Of a stretch of 64,000 nt of DNA, positions 1-5,721 are shown in pieces. A program made the translations under genes and the position numbers. How positions within the stretch are numbered: position 1 is the stretch's first letter; each line of letters starts with the position of its first letter. The notes beneath the pieces were generated by a model. It did no database searches. It was not told the origin of the DNA and was given only the letters and a program-made list of their open reading frames with translations. The DNA is taken from IMG/VR virus record IMGVR_UViG_3300045284_000065, positions 1 to 64,000 of that record. One strand, given 5' to 3'. This DNA is from a virus.

Positions 1-269
1 CGCCCGTCACAAGGCGGGCCGCACATCGCGGCCCTCCGCGCCGCGGAGCACGCAGTGCTCCGCGGCGCGGAGGGCGGTCGAGCGCTCGCGCGGGGCGCGC
101 AGCGCCCGGGGCGCGGCCCGGGGCGCGCGCCGCGCGCGCCGCAGGCGGGCGCGCTGGGCGGGCGCACCGCATCGTCGGCGGTGCGCCGCAGCGCCCAGGT
201 GGGCGGCGGGGGGACACCACCGGCACCGCCTGACCACGCTACGCGCTGGGCGCGCAGCGCCCCGGCGCG
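1..269. other. extreme-GC non-coding region
   Basis: No convincing gene is seen here: the open frames that cross it are composed of Arg, Ala, Gly and Pro and look like by-products of base composition. The stretch is almost pure G and C and is full of palindromes, including a 45-base perfect hairpin (31-75), a 9-bp inverted repeat (161-169 with 179-187) and repeats of GCGCGCAGCGCCC. It lies downstream of the leftmost minus-strand operon. A terminator region, an origin or a packaging-related site are all possible; none is proven. Confidence 0.6.
31..75. repeat. perfect 21-bp inverted repeat (hairpin)
   Basis: Bases 31-51 and 55-75 are exact reverse complements separated by the triplet GCA. This is one of the longest perfect stems in the window. 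There is no T-run on either side, so a classical intrinsic terminator is not obvious, although actinobacterial terminators often lack one. Confidence 0.85.
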
Positions 270-587
270 TTAGATGGGGGCGGGCGCGTCGCCAGCCGTG
301 GCCCACAGGGGCGGCGAGGTGCTCACCATCGTCACCTCGCACTCGCAGGTGAGCAGGCCAGCCACGCGCCGCGCCTCCCACTCGGTGAACGGGCCAAGGA
401 TGGCCTGTGGTCGGTGGTCGCTCTCCACCGGACGACGCCACTCGTCAACGAACGCCGTGGCACTCCCGTCCCAGCACAGGATCACGTACGTGACGCGCGG
501 GGCCACGCGTGCGAGACGGTCGAGGCGTTCGATCGTCTCGGCGGCGTGCTCAAAGGGGTGCTGTTCCAAGGGGAAGTTGTCAGTCAT
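270..587 (-). CDS. hypothetical protein
   Basis: A 105-residue protein starting MTDNFPLEQ. The ATG at 587 overlaps the TGA of the upstream gene (ATGA), which fixes the start and suggests translational coupling; longer in-frame extensions read through unrelated low-complexity sequence. The C-terminal half contains GPFTEWEARRVAGLL followed by CEC. No function is recognised. It is the last gene of the left operon before the GC-rich region. Two copies of the octamer CTTGGAAC lie at its 5' end, one inside the gene (563-570) and one just upstream of the start (594-601). Confidence 0.7.
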   Translation of the reverse strand: MTDNFPLEQHPFEHAAETIERLDRLARVAPRVTYVILCWDGSATAFVDEWRRPVESDHRPQAILGPFTEWEARRVAGLLTCECEVTMVSTSPPLWATAGDAPAPI

Positions 588-757
588 CGTGTCGTTCCAA
601 GCTGCTCGGTGGGTGGTAGTGGTTCCAAGGGTTCCAAGGGGCGTGGCTCCCACACTGCGACGTGAGCGTGGGCGATCTTGAAGGCTCGGCGGATGGCCTT
701 GATGAGTTCCAAGCGATCCACTTCCAAGGCATCCAGGGGTGCGTTCCACTCAGGCAC
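584..757 (-). CDS. small hypothetical protein, LE-rich
   Basis: A 57-residue protein if started at the GTG at 757, which overlaps the upstream stop in a GTGCCTGA arrangement. An ATG at 793 would give 69 residues but a 44-base overlap. Its stop overlaps the next ATG (ATGA at 584-587). Several Leu-Glu dipeptides are coded by TTGGAA within CTTGGAAC octamers, an odd codon choice in this GC-rich genome. Function unknown. Confidence 0.5.
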   Translation of the reverse strand: MPEWNAPLDALEVDRLELIKAIRRAFKIAHAHVAVWEPRPLEPLEPLPPTEQLGTTR

Positions 758-1118
758 TGGTGACTCGTTCCAAGACGGCGCGCACCTCGTCAAGCGTTAC
801 CACGTCACTCCACTCTTCATTGTTGACGCGGTGACTCCACAGCAGGGTGATCGCGATCGGGCAGACCAGTTCCAAGGGCTGCACGTCGGCCTCTTCGGCC
901 TGCTCGTACAGCGGCTCGGTCAGTTCCAAGTGGTTGTCGGTGTCGATCAGCACGTCGAGCACGTCGTCCCAGCCAGCACCACGCCAATGTGGATTGACCA
1001 TGACGAAGTTCTGCAGTGCTGCGGCGCACTCGGTGGGCATGTTCTCGCGCACCCAACGCAGTTGGCCCGATGGGGATGATGCGTCCCACCCTGAGGAACG
1101 CTGTGTGTCACCGGTCAC
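750..1118 (-). CDS. hypothetical acidic protein
   Basis: A 122-residue protein starting at GTG 1118, about 10 bases after an AAGGAG ribosome site inside the preceding gene. A 155-residue frame is open further upstream but would overlap that gene almost completely. The middle reads WDDVLDVLIDTDNHLEL and the C-terminus is rich in Glu and Val. No domain is recognised. Three CTTGGAAC octamers lie within it (767, 869, 923). Confidence 0.65.
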   Translation of the reverse strand: MTGDTQRSSGWDASSPSGQLRWVRENMPTECAAALQNFVMVNPHWRGAGWDDVLDVLIDTDNHLELTEPLYEQAEEADVQPLELVCPIAITLLWSHRVNNEEWSDVVTLDEVRAVLERVTSA

Positions 1119-1275
1119 GGTCCATCTCCTTGCCGTCGAATCCGTCCTCGAAACCTGCCTTGAAGTCAGCGAACGTCCCGGCCTTGGCAGCGTCTGCGAA
1201 GTCCCAGCGCGGGTCATAGGTGTCGTCCTCGCGGCGAATCTGGCCGCAGGCGTAGCCAGCCGTGTAGTCGCTCAT
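1108..1275 (-). CDS. small hypothetical protein (55 aa)
   Basis: The reading frame from ATG 1275 to TGA 1108 gives MSDYTAGYACGQIRRE... ending in GFDGKEMDRDR. The ATG overlaps the stop of the upstream gene (ATGA), and the gene carries the AAGGAG site used by the next gene, so it fits the operon exactly. The pattern of aromatic, Gly and acidic residues is that of a real small phage protein. Function unknown. Confidence 0.65.
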   Translation of the reverse strand: MSDYTAGYACGQIRREDDTYDPRWDFADAAKAGTFADFKAGFEDGFDGKEMDRDR

Positions 1276-1541
1276 GGCGTCACCACCGGAGTCTGCGTGC
1301 GGGTGCGGGCGAGCATCGCCGTGTAGGACTCACCACGGTTGCGGTGCATGTGCTGCTCGGCCGCTGCTTCCTCGGCTGCGTTGTCGGCCATGCACTCTGC
1401 GTACTCGTCCTCGTACTTCCACGGCTTCTCGACCATCAGGACGATGTTGCGAGCCGTTTCGTGGTGTTCCAGCATCCAGTAGGCGAGGCGCACCACCTCG
1501 TCGTGCTCGTTCCACCAGCGGTCTGGAAAGAAGTCAGTCAT
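1272..1541 (-). CDS. hypothetical protein
   Basis: An 89-residue protein starting MTDFFPDRWWNEHDE, rich in Glu, Ala, His and Trp and predicted largely helical (VVRLAYWMLEHHETARNIVL). It overlaps the 3' end of the upstream membrane-protein gene by 8 bases and the next start by ATGA. The 5' region carries an AAGGAGATAT site. No family recognised. Confidence 0.7.
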   Translation of the reverse strand: MTDFFPDRWWNEHDEVVRLAYWMLEHHETARNIVLMVEKPWKYEDEYAECMADNAAEEAAAEQHMHRNRGESYTAMLARTRTQTPVVTP

Positions 1542-1923
1542 GATCGAATATCTCCTTGGTCACGTTGATGCCAGTTCGGTAGATGGCAGTGATGGGGAGC
1601 ATTCCGATGCAGGAGAGCCAGAACACTCCGAAGCAGATCACGTAGGCCTTGAAGTCAGGCCAGGTCGCCATCGCAGCGAACAGGATGCGAAGGCTGATGA
1701 GGCATAGGGCGATAACGGATGACCACCACAGCCACGGGTGGGAGCCGCGCGCCCCGGCCACCCAGCGGCTGAACCGCCGCCAGGGGCTGGGACCACGGGG
1801 TGGTGCCGGTGGTGACGATGGGTAGATGGGCGGGGGCGGCGGTGCCGGGGTGCTGTACTGCACCACCGGCACCTCGGGCCGCGGCGTGGTCGTGAGGCTC
1901 TTGGCCTTGAAGGGCGTGGTCAT
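1534..1923 (-). CDS. small membrane protein with Pro-rich N-terminus
   Basis: A 129-residue protein. Residues about 20-50 are Pro-rich (PAPPPPPIYPSSPPAPP), followed by two hydrophobic helices (around LWWSSVIALCLISLRILFAA and AYVICFGVFWLSCIGMLPI). It therefore probably sits in the host membrane with a cytoplasmic Pro-rich tail. ATG at 1923 overlaps the upstream stop. No specific family recognised; superinfection exclusion or host-membrane functions are only guesses. Confidence 0.7.
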   Translation of the reverse strand: MTTPFKAKSLTTTPRPEVPVVQYSTPAPPPPPIYPSSPPAPPRGPSPWRRFSRWVAGARGSHPWLWWSSVIALCLISLRILFAAMATWPDFKAYVICFGVFWLSCIGMLPITAIYRTGINVTKEIFDHD

Positions 1924-2138
1924 GATGCATCCTCGCCAACGAGGCCAATCATGCCCTCAACCTCGTCGTCCTGTTGCTGACCTGTGTAGTCAGTGACGAC
2001 GTAGGAGTCGGAGTATTCGAACTCGTACTCGGTGAGCACGCCTTGGTTGTTGCGGGCGTAGTCGTTCGCCTCGTTGAAGCTGTCGAACATCGCACCCTCG
2101 TCGCCGTCGATGGTGACGGTCCACTTGTAGACGTTCAT
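1920..2138 (-). CDS. hypothetical protein
   Basis: A 72-residue protein beginning MNVYKWTVTIDGDEGAMFDS. ATG 2138 overlaps the upstream TGA (ATGA), which decides between this start and one six codons earlier. The N-terminal part looks like a short beta-rich domain (YKWTVTIDG...), and the C-terminus is acidic. Function unknown. Confidence 0.65.
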   Translation of the reverse strand: MNVYKWTVTIDGDEGAMFDSFNEANDYARNNQGVLTEYEFEYSDSYVVTDYTGQQQDDEVEGMIGLVGEDAS

Positions 2139-2905
2139 GATGCGCTGATCCACCACTCCTGGGCAGGCTCGCTCTCGCCCTCGTTGTAGCGCTCCACCTT
2201 GTACTCGGCCTGGTTGGCAGAGGCGAACACCCAGCCGACCATCATCTGGACCGCCTCGGCTGGGCTGGTGGCAGTGAACGTGTTGCGGATGACCACGTCG
2301 TACTCCTGCTCGTCATCCTCCCCTGAGGTGTCGAGTGTGTCATCGGACACGGTGTACTCGTCGCGGTCCTGGGTGTCGGTGTAGCTCTCACGGTCCTGGC
2401 CCTCGGTGCCTTCCAGCGGGACGCCATCGACCGTGGCGACTCCGTCGTCATCGATCATGAGCACGCTGCCCACTGGCGTCTCGCCCTTCGGCTGGTGGTC
2501 GCGGTGGGCGATGCCCCGGACGTAGTCCACGAACGCTCCACAAGTGGGGCAGGCGTCGAGCGAGGCGTCGAAGTAGTACGAGCAGTGGTCGCAGAACCAG
2601 CCGTCCTCGGGCAGCGGGCCGGTGATGGTCACCGTGCGGATGTCGCCTGCGTTGGGCAGTGCGACCACCTGGGTGCCTTCCTCGACGTTCATCGGGTTGG
2701 TGAGCCATTCGACGTACATGTCCCAGGCCTGCTGGCGATCGCTGGCAGCGAACGTGGCCGACGTGGTGAAGCTGTACTCGCGCTCGGGAGCGATCATCGC
2801 GTCCTGCGCTGCTCGCCACTCGTCAAAGCCGAGACGGGTGTCGCATGTCGCCACGGCACGCTGCCAGGTGGCGTATTCCTCGGTGACCATGTAGTACCCG
2901 CTCAT
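2135..2905 (-). CDS. hypothetical zinc-ribbon protein
   Basis: A 256-residue protein starting MSGYYMVTEEYATW at ATG 2905, which overlaps the stop of the upstream gene. A treble-clef or zinc-ribbon motif is visible near the middle: CDHCSYYFDASLDACPTCG. An acidic, Asp/Thr/Ser-rich segment follows and includes VSDDTLDTSGEDD, encoded by one of the dispersed nucleotide repeats (2322-2350). The last 60 residues look like a compact alpha/beta domain. Specific function unknown. Confidence 0.75.
   Translation of the reverse strand: MSGYYMVTEEYATWQRAVATCDTRLGFDEWRAAQDAMIAPEREYSFTTSATFAASDRQQAWDMYVEWLTNPMNVEEGTQVVALPNAGDIRTVTITGPLPEDGWFCDHCSYYFDASLDACPTCGAFVDYVRGIAHRDHQPKGETPVGSVLMIDDDGVATVDGVPLEGTEGQDRESYTDTQDRDEYTVSDDTLDTSGEDDEQEYDVVIRNTFTATSPAEAVQMMVGWVFASANQAEYKVERYNEGESEPAQEWWISAS
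2322..2350. repeat. dispersed operator-like repeat, copy 1
   Basis: CCTGAGGTGTC followed by GAGT and the inverted repeat GTGTC-ATCG-GACAC. Three further full copies lie at 4440-4469, 5497-5528 and 6805-6834, and one of them is read in a different codon frame, so conservation is at the DNA level. Confidence 0.7.
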
Positions 2906-3237
2906 GACCAGGTCGCCTTGTGCCCGCCGAAGTCGACGTTCTTGTAGCACCCTGCCTGGTAGGCCACCTCGCCCACCTCGTCCATGTACACGTCGGTCTG
3001 CTCGCCCTTGACGAACACCTTGCTGCCCCGCACCATCTCACGGGTGACCGTGTAGGTGTCGTTGGCGGTGAGGCTGATCCGCACCCGGTAGCCGTGGCCG
3101 ACCGGCAGCAGCAGGTCGGGGTAGCGCTCGTCGTCCAACGACGGCACCATGATCGCCCGCATGCCGCTGATCGCCATCAGGTTGCCGACGCCGATCTGCT
3201 GCAGCGTCTGCTGCGGCACCATCTCTCGCTCGCTCAT
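2902..3237 (-). CDS. hypothetical protein, first gene of left operon
   Basis: A 111-residue protein starting MSEREMVPQQTLQQIG. The ATG at 3237 is preceded by GAGAAGGACCAACCACA, a ribosome site and spacer almost identical to that of the Ku-like gene at 5424. The region just upstream holds GTGCCCAC elements and a TAGCAT -10-like hexamer, so the gene probably begins a transcript. The protein has a central beta-rich part (HGYRVRISLTANDTYTV) and no recognised motif. Confidence 0.75.
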   Translation of the reverse strand: MSEREMVPQQTLQQIGVGNLMAISGMRAIMVPSLDDERYPDLLLPVGHGYRVRISLTANDTYTVTREMVRGSKVFVKGEQTDVYMDEVGEVAYQAGCYKNVDFGGHKATWS

Positions 3238-3269
3238 TGTGGTTGGTCCTTCTCAGTAGTGGGCGTGTC

Positions 3270-3316
3270 GCCCGGTGTGTTACTCATGCTAGCACCCGTG
3301 GGCACTAATGGGCACT
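3270..3316 (-). promoter_or_regulatory. probable promoter/operator of the 3237 to 270 operon
   Basis: On the minus strand two GTGCCCA units 10 bases apart (3298-3316) are followed by CGGGTGC and TAGCAT, a TANNNT -10-like hexamer. No good -35 hexamer is seen. The same GTGCCCACGGG sequence lies inside the spacer of the promoter at 7145-7173. The leader then carries a small GGGCG/CGCCC hairpin and the AAGGA ribosome site. Confidence 0.4.
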
Positions 3317-3550
3317 GTCGTCGTCTGGAAAGTCGAGTGTGTCATCCGTCACCAGGCGGAACTGCGAGAGCAGCGAACCCAGCCACGCCTGCCCCTCGGT
3401 GAGTGGAGGCCAGGTGTCACCGCATAGGCAGATATGGGCATCACGGTGCCCAGCCACCCGTGAGCAGAGGTGGTGCCAGATCGTGGTCACCGGCTCGTCC
3501 TCGCTGCTGGGGATCACGGTCTGCCACTCGCAGTCACACTCGCTCATCAT
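3305..3550 (-). CDS. hypothetical Cys/His-rich protein
   Basis: An 81-residue protein starting MMSECDCEWQ (ATG 3550 or 3547) with Cys and His residues in CDCEW, HHLCSRVAGHRDAHICLCG, suggesting metal binding. It overlaps the tiny upstream gene by TGATG. It ends in LVTDDTLDFPDDDSAH, coded by a partial copy of the dispersed repeat (3332-3352). Function unknown. Confidence 0.6.
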   Translation of the reverse strand: MMSECDCEWQTVIPSSEDEPVTTIWHHLCSRVAGHRDAHICLCGDTWPPLTEGQAWLGSLLSQFRLVTDDTLDFPDDDSAH

Positions 3551-3612
3551 CGCCGCACCACCGATACGAAGCAGACCACGATGAACGCCATGCATCCGAT
3601 GCCGAACCACAT
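3547..3612 (-). CDS. very small membrane protein (21 aa)
   Basis: The frame MWFGIGCMAFIVVCFVSVVRR starts in a GTGATG junction with the upstream stop and ends in a TGATG junction with the downstream start, leaving no intergenic base. The sequence is one hydrophobic helix with two terminal Arg residues. The tight coupling supports it, but its length makes it uncertain. Confidence 0.45.
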   Translation of the reverse strand: MWFGIGCMAFIVVCFVSVVRR

Positions 3613-3761
3613 CACGCACGCTCCGCGTTGTACTCGGCACAGCGCTCGCGCGCCTCGTCCTCGAAAGCGAAGGCGTCGATGACCTCGCCGTCCAACAGAA
3701 TCAACCAGGGCACCTGGTAGCTCTCGTCGTACTTGACCACGTACTCAACTGCGCTGCTCAT
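3612..3761 (-). CDS. small hypothetical protein (49 aa)
   Basis: The frame from ATG 3761 reads MSSAVEYVVKYDESYQVPW and continues ILLDGEVIDAFAFEDEARE, a plausible small alpha/beta fold. It sits between the methyltransferase-like gene and the tiny membrane gene with 3-base or smaller spacing. Function unknown. Confidence 0.55.
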   Translation of the reverse strand: MSSAVEYVVKYDESYQVPWLILLDGEVIDAFAFEDEARERCAEYNAERA

Positions 3762-3764
3762 GGC

Positions 3765-4430
3765 TCACCACCCCCACCAGGGAGTGTTGCGCTCTTGGTC
3801 GCGCACACGGCGGCACTCGGACTGGCACCACGAACCCTGCCACTGGCTGCGCTGGCCGTAGCGACGGTGCAGCGTGGTCATCTCGGGCAGGTTGTCCGGG
3901 CTGATGTGCGGCCAAATGTCGTGCCAGACCACATGCCAGCGGGTTCCCTTGGGCCACTTGATCGTCATCGCGTCTCCCTGGTGGATGGTGACCCGGTCGC
4001 CGTACTCCTGCACGAACCAGGCACCGATGGTGTCGATGATGCGCTGGTCGCTCTCGACCACGTCAACGTGAGTGAGCACGTCCAGCATCGCGCCGACCAC
4101 GCAGCCCATGCCCAGCCCATTGACCAGTCCGGTGGCCTCGGGGAGGTTGGTGCCGTACAGGTCGGAGGCTGCGACGGCCAGGAGGTGATCGTGGCGCTCT
4201 GCGGTGGTGTCACTCATCCACAGTGTGTCATCCACCACCAGCTTGGCGTACTCACCCGGAGCGCAGCCACGGCCGTGCATGGCGTATTCCAGGCTCGCCA
4301 TGAAGGTGCCGAACGACTCGTTCGGCCCTCCCACCGTGAAGCGTGCGACGCGCACGCCGTTGGTGTCGAACTCCGGGCCTCGGTAGGCCAGGCGCTCCAT
4401 CCGGTTCATCGTTGGTGCGGTGGTGGTCAT
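3765..4430 (-). CDS. class I SAM-dependent methyltransferase-like protein
   Basis: A 221-residue protein. The central part shows the order of motifs of a Rossmann-fold methyltransferase or spermidine-synthase-like domain: glycine-rich loop NGLGMGCVVGAML (motif I), VDVVESD with the acidic residue at the end of strand 2, IHQGDAM (motif III) and WHVVWHDIW. The C-terminus, with LHRRYGQRSQWQGSWC, is similar in style to a group of actinophage proteins annotated as methyltransferases. The substrate cannot be deduced. It overlaps the upstream gene by ATGA and is followed by small genes. Fold assignment is moderately sure, activity is inferred. Confidence 0.55.
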   Translation of the reverse strand: MTTTAPTMNRMERLAYRGPEFDTNGVRVARFTVGGPNESFGTFMASLEYAMHGRGCAPGEYAKLVVDDTLWMSDTTAERHDHLLAVAASDLYGTNLPEATGLVNGLGMGCVVGAMLDVLTHVDVVESDQRIIDTIGAWFVQEYGDRVTIHQGDAMTIKWPKGTRWHVVWHDIWPHISPDNLPEMTTLHRRYGQRSQWQGSWCQSECRRVRDQERNTPWWGW

Positions 4431-4618
4431 GACGCCCCTCCTGAGGTGTCGGGTGTGTCATTCGACACAACATTGTCGGGGAGTGGGAACGTCCAGCCCT
4501 TGGCAGCGTGTGCATCGCTGCACACTCGGCAATCCGGGTTGCGGGGCTGTTTGAGGATGATGCCCGTGACGGGCAGGCCACACAGGGTGGCCTGCCCGTC
4601 GTTGGAGAAGTGGCTCAT
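4427..4618 (-). CDS. small Cys-containing hypothetical protein
   Basis: A 63-residue protein starting MSHFSNDGQATLCGLPVTG; a GTG one codon earlier is also possible. CGLP...NPDCRVC suggests a small zinc site. The last residues VSNDTPDTSGGAS come from copy 2 of the dispersed repeat (4440-4469). It is coupled to the Ku-like gene upstream (TGATG) and to the methyltransferase-like gene downstream (ATGA). Confidence 0.6.
   Translation of the reverse strand: MSHFSNDGQATLCGLPVTGIILKQPRNPDCRVCSDAHAAKGWTFPLPDNVVSNDTPDTSGGAS
4440..4469. repeat. dispersed operator-like repeat, copy 2
   Basis: CCTGAGGTGTCGGG followed by the inverted repeat TGTGTC-ATTC-GACACA. Confidence 0.7.
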
Positions 4619-5424
4619 CACGCCGCCTTGCCCTTGCCCTTCTTGGCAGCGTCGATGGAGGCCTGGAAGGCGTCCATCAGGTTGTCGATGGCAGCGGGTG
4701 CCTGGACGGTCGCCTTGGGAGCGCCACCGGCCTTGGAGTCCACGTACGCCTGCACCACCGGAGCGGTGTCGTCGGTGACGATCGGAGCATCGATGCCGAT
4801 CGCTTCGATCAGGCTGGTCGCCATGCCGACCTCGGTCTTGGTGAACCGGAAGTCGTCATCCAGCGGGATGGGCTTGCGGATGGCATCGGCGGTGAGCACC
4901 ATGAGCAGGTCACCCTCGTAGGTGAGGATGGCGTACCGGGCCGGTCCACGCATCGCCAGCTGCAGGAGAGCGCCCACTTTGAGCGACTTCATCCCGGCGA
5001 ACAGGAGCGCGAGCGCCTGGGTGGCGGGGCGGCTGGGCTTGCCCTTCTCGACCTTGGGGCGCACCTGGTACAGCTTCTCGGTGAGGTACTGACCGAAGTC
5101 CTTCACCGGCACGAAGCTGATGATTTCCGCCACGCCCTTGGGGGACGTGCAGGCGGCAATCTCGTCGTCGTCCAGTGCGACCCAGGAGCCGTTGGTGGCC
5201 TGCGCCATGCGGACCACGTCGGTCTGATGGACGACCTGCTCGGTGTCCTTGCGGATCGGCGCACGGCCGATCGGGACGTTGGGGTCGCCGTTGTAGAACT
5301 CCTTGCGGACGACTCGCGTCTCTTCGGTGGCCGTGTACACGCCCAGCTGGATGTTGAGCATCCCAGCGGAGACGGTGATGCTGGTGGTCGCCCGGGTGGG
5401 CATTCCAGCGAGGGAGGTGAACAT
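4618..5424 (-). CDS. Ku-like DNA end-binding protein
   Basis: A 268-residue protein whose layout follows bacterial Ku: an N-terminal GMLNIQLGVYTATEE (compare the G-L-V-N-V-P-V-K-V-Y-S-A-T-E region of bacterial Ku), a central WVALDDDEIAA followed by AEIISFVPVKDFGQYL and a Y-x-x-x-P stretch, then ALLFAGMKSLKVGALLQLAM RGPARYAILTYEGDLLM, matching the LLAKTL...LR...LAAL part of the Ku core ring. Length is close to host Ku. Ku rings bind double-strand ends and recruit LigD; mycobacteriophages Corndog and Omega carry Ku for genome circularisation. No ligase is seen in this window, so host LigD would be needed. Start chosen at ATG 5424 because AGAAGGA lies correctly upstream; an earlier in-frame start adds 13 unrelated residues. 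Identification is by eye. Confidence 0.7.
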   Translation of the reverse strand: MFTSLAGMPTRATTSITVSAGMLNIQLGVYTATEETRVVRKEFYNGDPNVPIGRAPIRKDTEQVVHQTDVVRMAQATNGSWVALDDDEIAACTSPKGVAEIISFVPVKDFGQYLTEKLYQVRPKVEKGKPSRPATQALALLFAGMKSLKVGALLQLAMRGPARYAILTYEGDLLMVLTADAIRKPIPLDDDFRFTKTEVGMATSLIEAIGIDAPIVTDDTAPVVQAYVDSKAGGAPKATVQAPAAIDNLMDAFQASIDAAKKGKGKAA

Positions 5425-5463
5425 TGGTTGGTCCTTCTTTCGGGTTGTCGGGGACATGCACAT

Positions 5464-5721
5464 TCAATCAGGTGTGGGCACGATTGGGCACTCTTCCCTG
5501 AGGTGTCCAGTGTGATACTCGTCACACACTCGGCACCGGTAGGCGACGAGCTTGCCGATGCGGTAGCGCATCTTGACGGTGCCAGCGTTGTAGGCATCGC
5601 AGAGAGCCTGCGCCGCCTCCTGGGTCAGGGGGCGCTTGGCGCGGCCACGGGTGGTGTAGTGGTCGCGTGGGGCGAACACCGGAGCCACCCGCCCTTCGCG
5701 GGTGGCTCCGATCATGGTCAC
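5464..5721 (-). CDS. small zinc-binding protein
   Basis: An 85-residue protein starting at GTG 5721, which overlaps the ATPase stop (GTGA). The N-terminal half is basic (RDHYTTRGRAKRPLT); the C-terminal half has CRVCDEYHTGHLREEC, a probable zinc site, preceded by a short helical segment that could contact nucleic acid. Part of that site is encoded by copy 3 of the dispersed repeat (5497-5528), here read in a different frame from the other copies. It lies between the MoxR-type ATPase and the Ku-like gene. Confidence 0.65.
   Translation of the reverse strand: MTMIGATREGRVAPVFAPRDHYTTRGRAKRPLTQEAAQALCDAYNAGTVKMRYRIGKLVAYRCRVCDEYHTGHLREECPIVPTPD
5474..5492 (-). promoter_or_regulatory. tandem GTGCCCA operator-like element upstream of Ku
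   Basis: Two GGGCAC units 10 bases apart (one helical turn) lie about 50 bases before the Ku start, inside the 3' end of the upstream gene. The same arrangement occurs at 3298-3316 and 41577-41594. No clear -10/-35 pair is seen at this copy. Confidence 0.45.
5497..5528. repeat. dispersed operator-like repeat, copy 3
   Basis: CCTGAGGTGTCCAG followed by the inverted repeat TGTGA-TACTCG-TCACA. Here the sequence codes HTGHLREE rather than DDTLDTSG, so it is shifted in frame relative to the others. Confidence 0.65.

Noticed and set aside
7-441. A 144-codon minus-strand open frame over the GC-rich region
   Set aside because: Composed of Arg/Ala/Pro/Gly, overlaps the well-supported 270-587 gene out of frame, and has no ribosome site.
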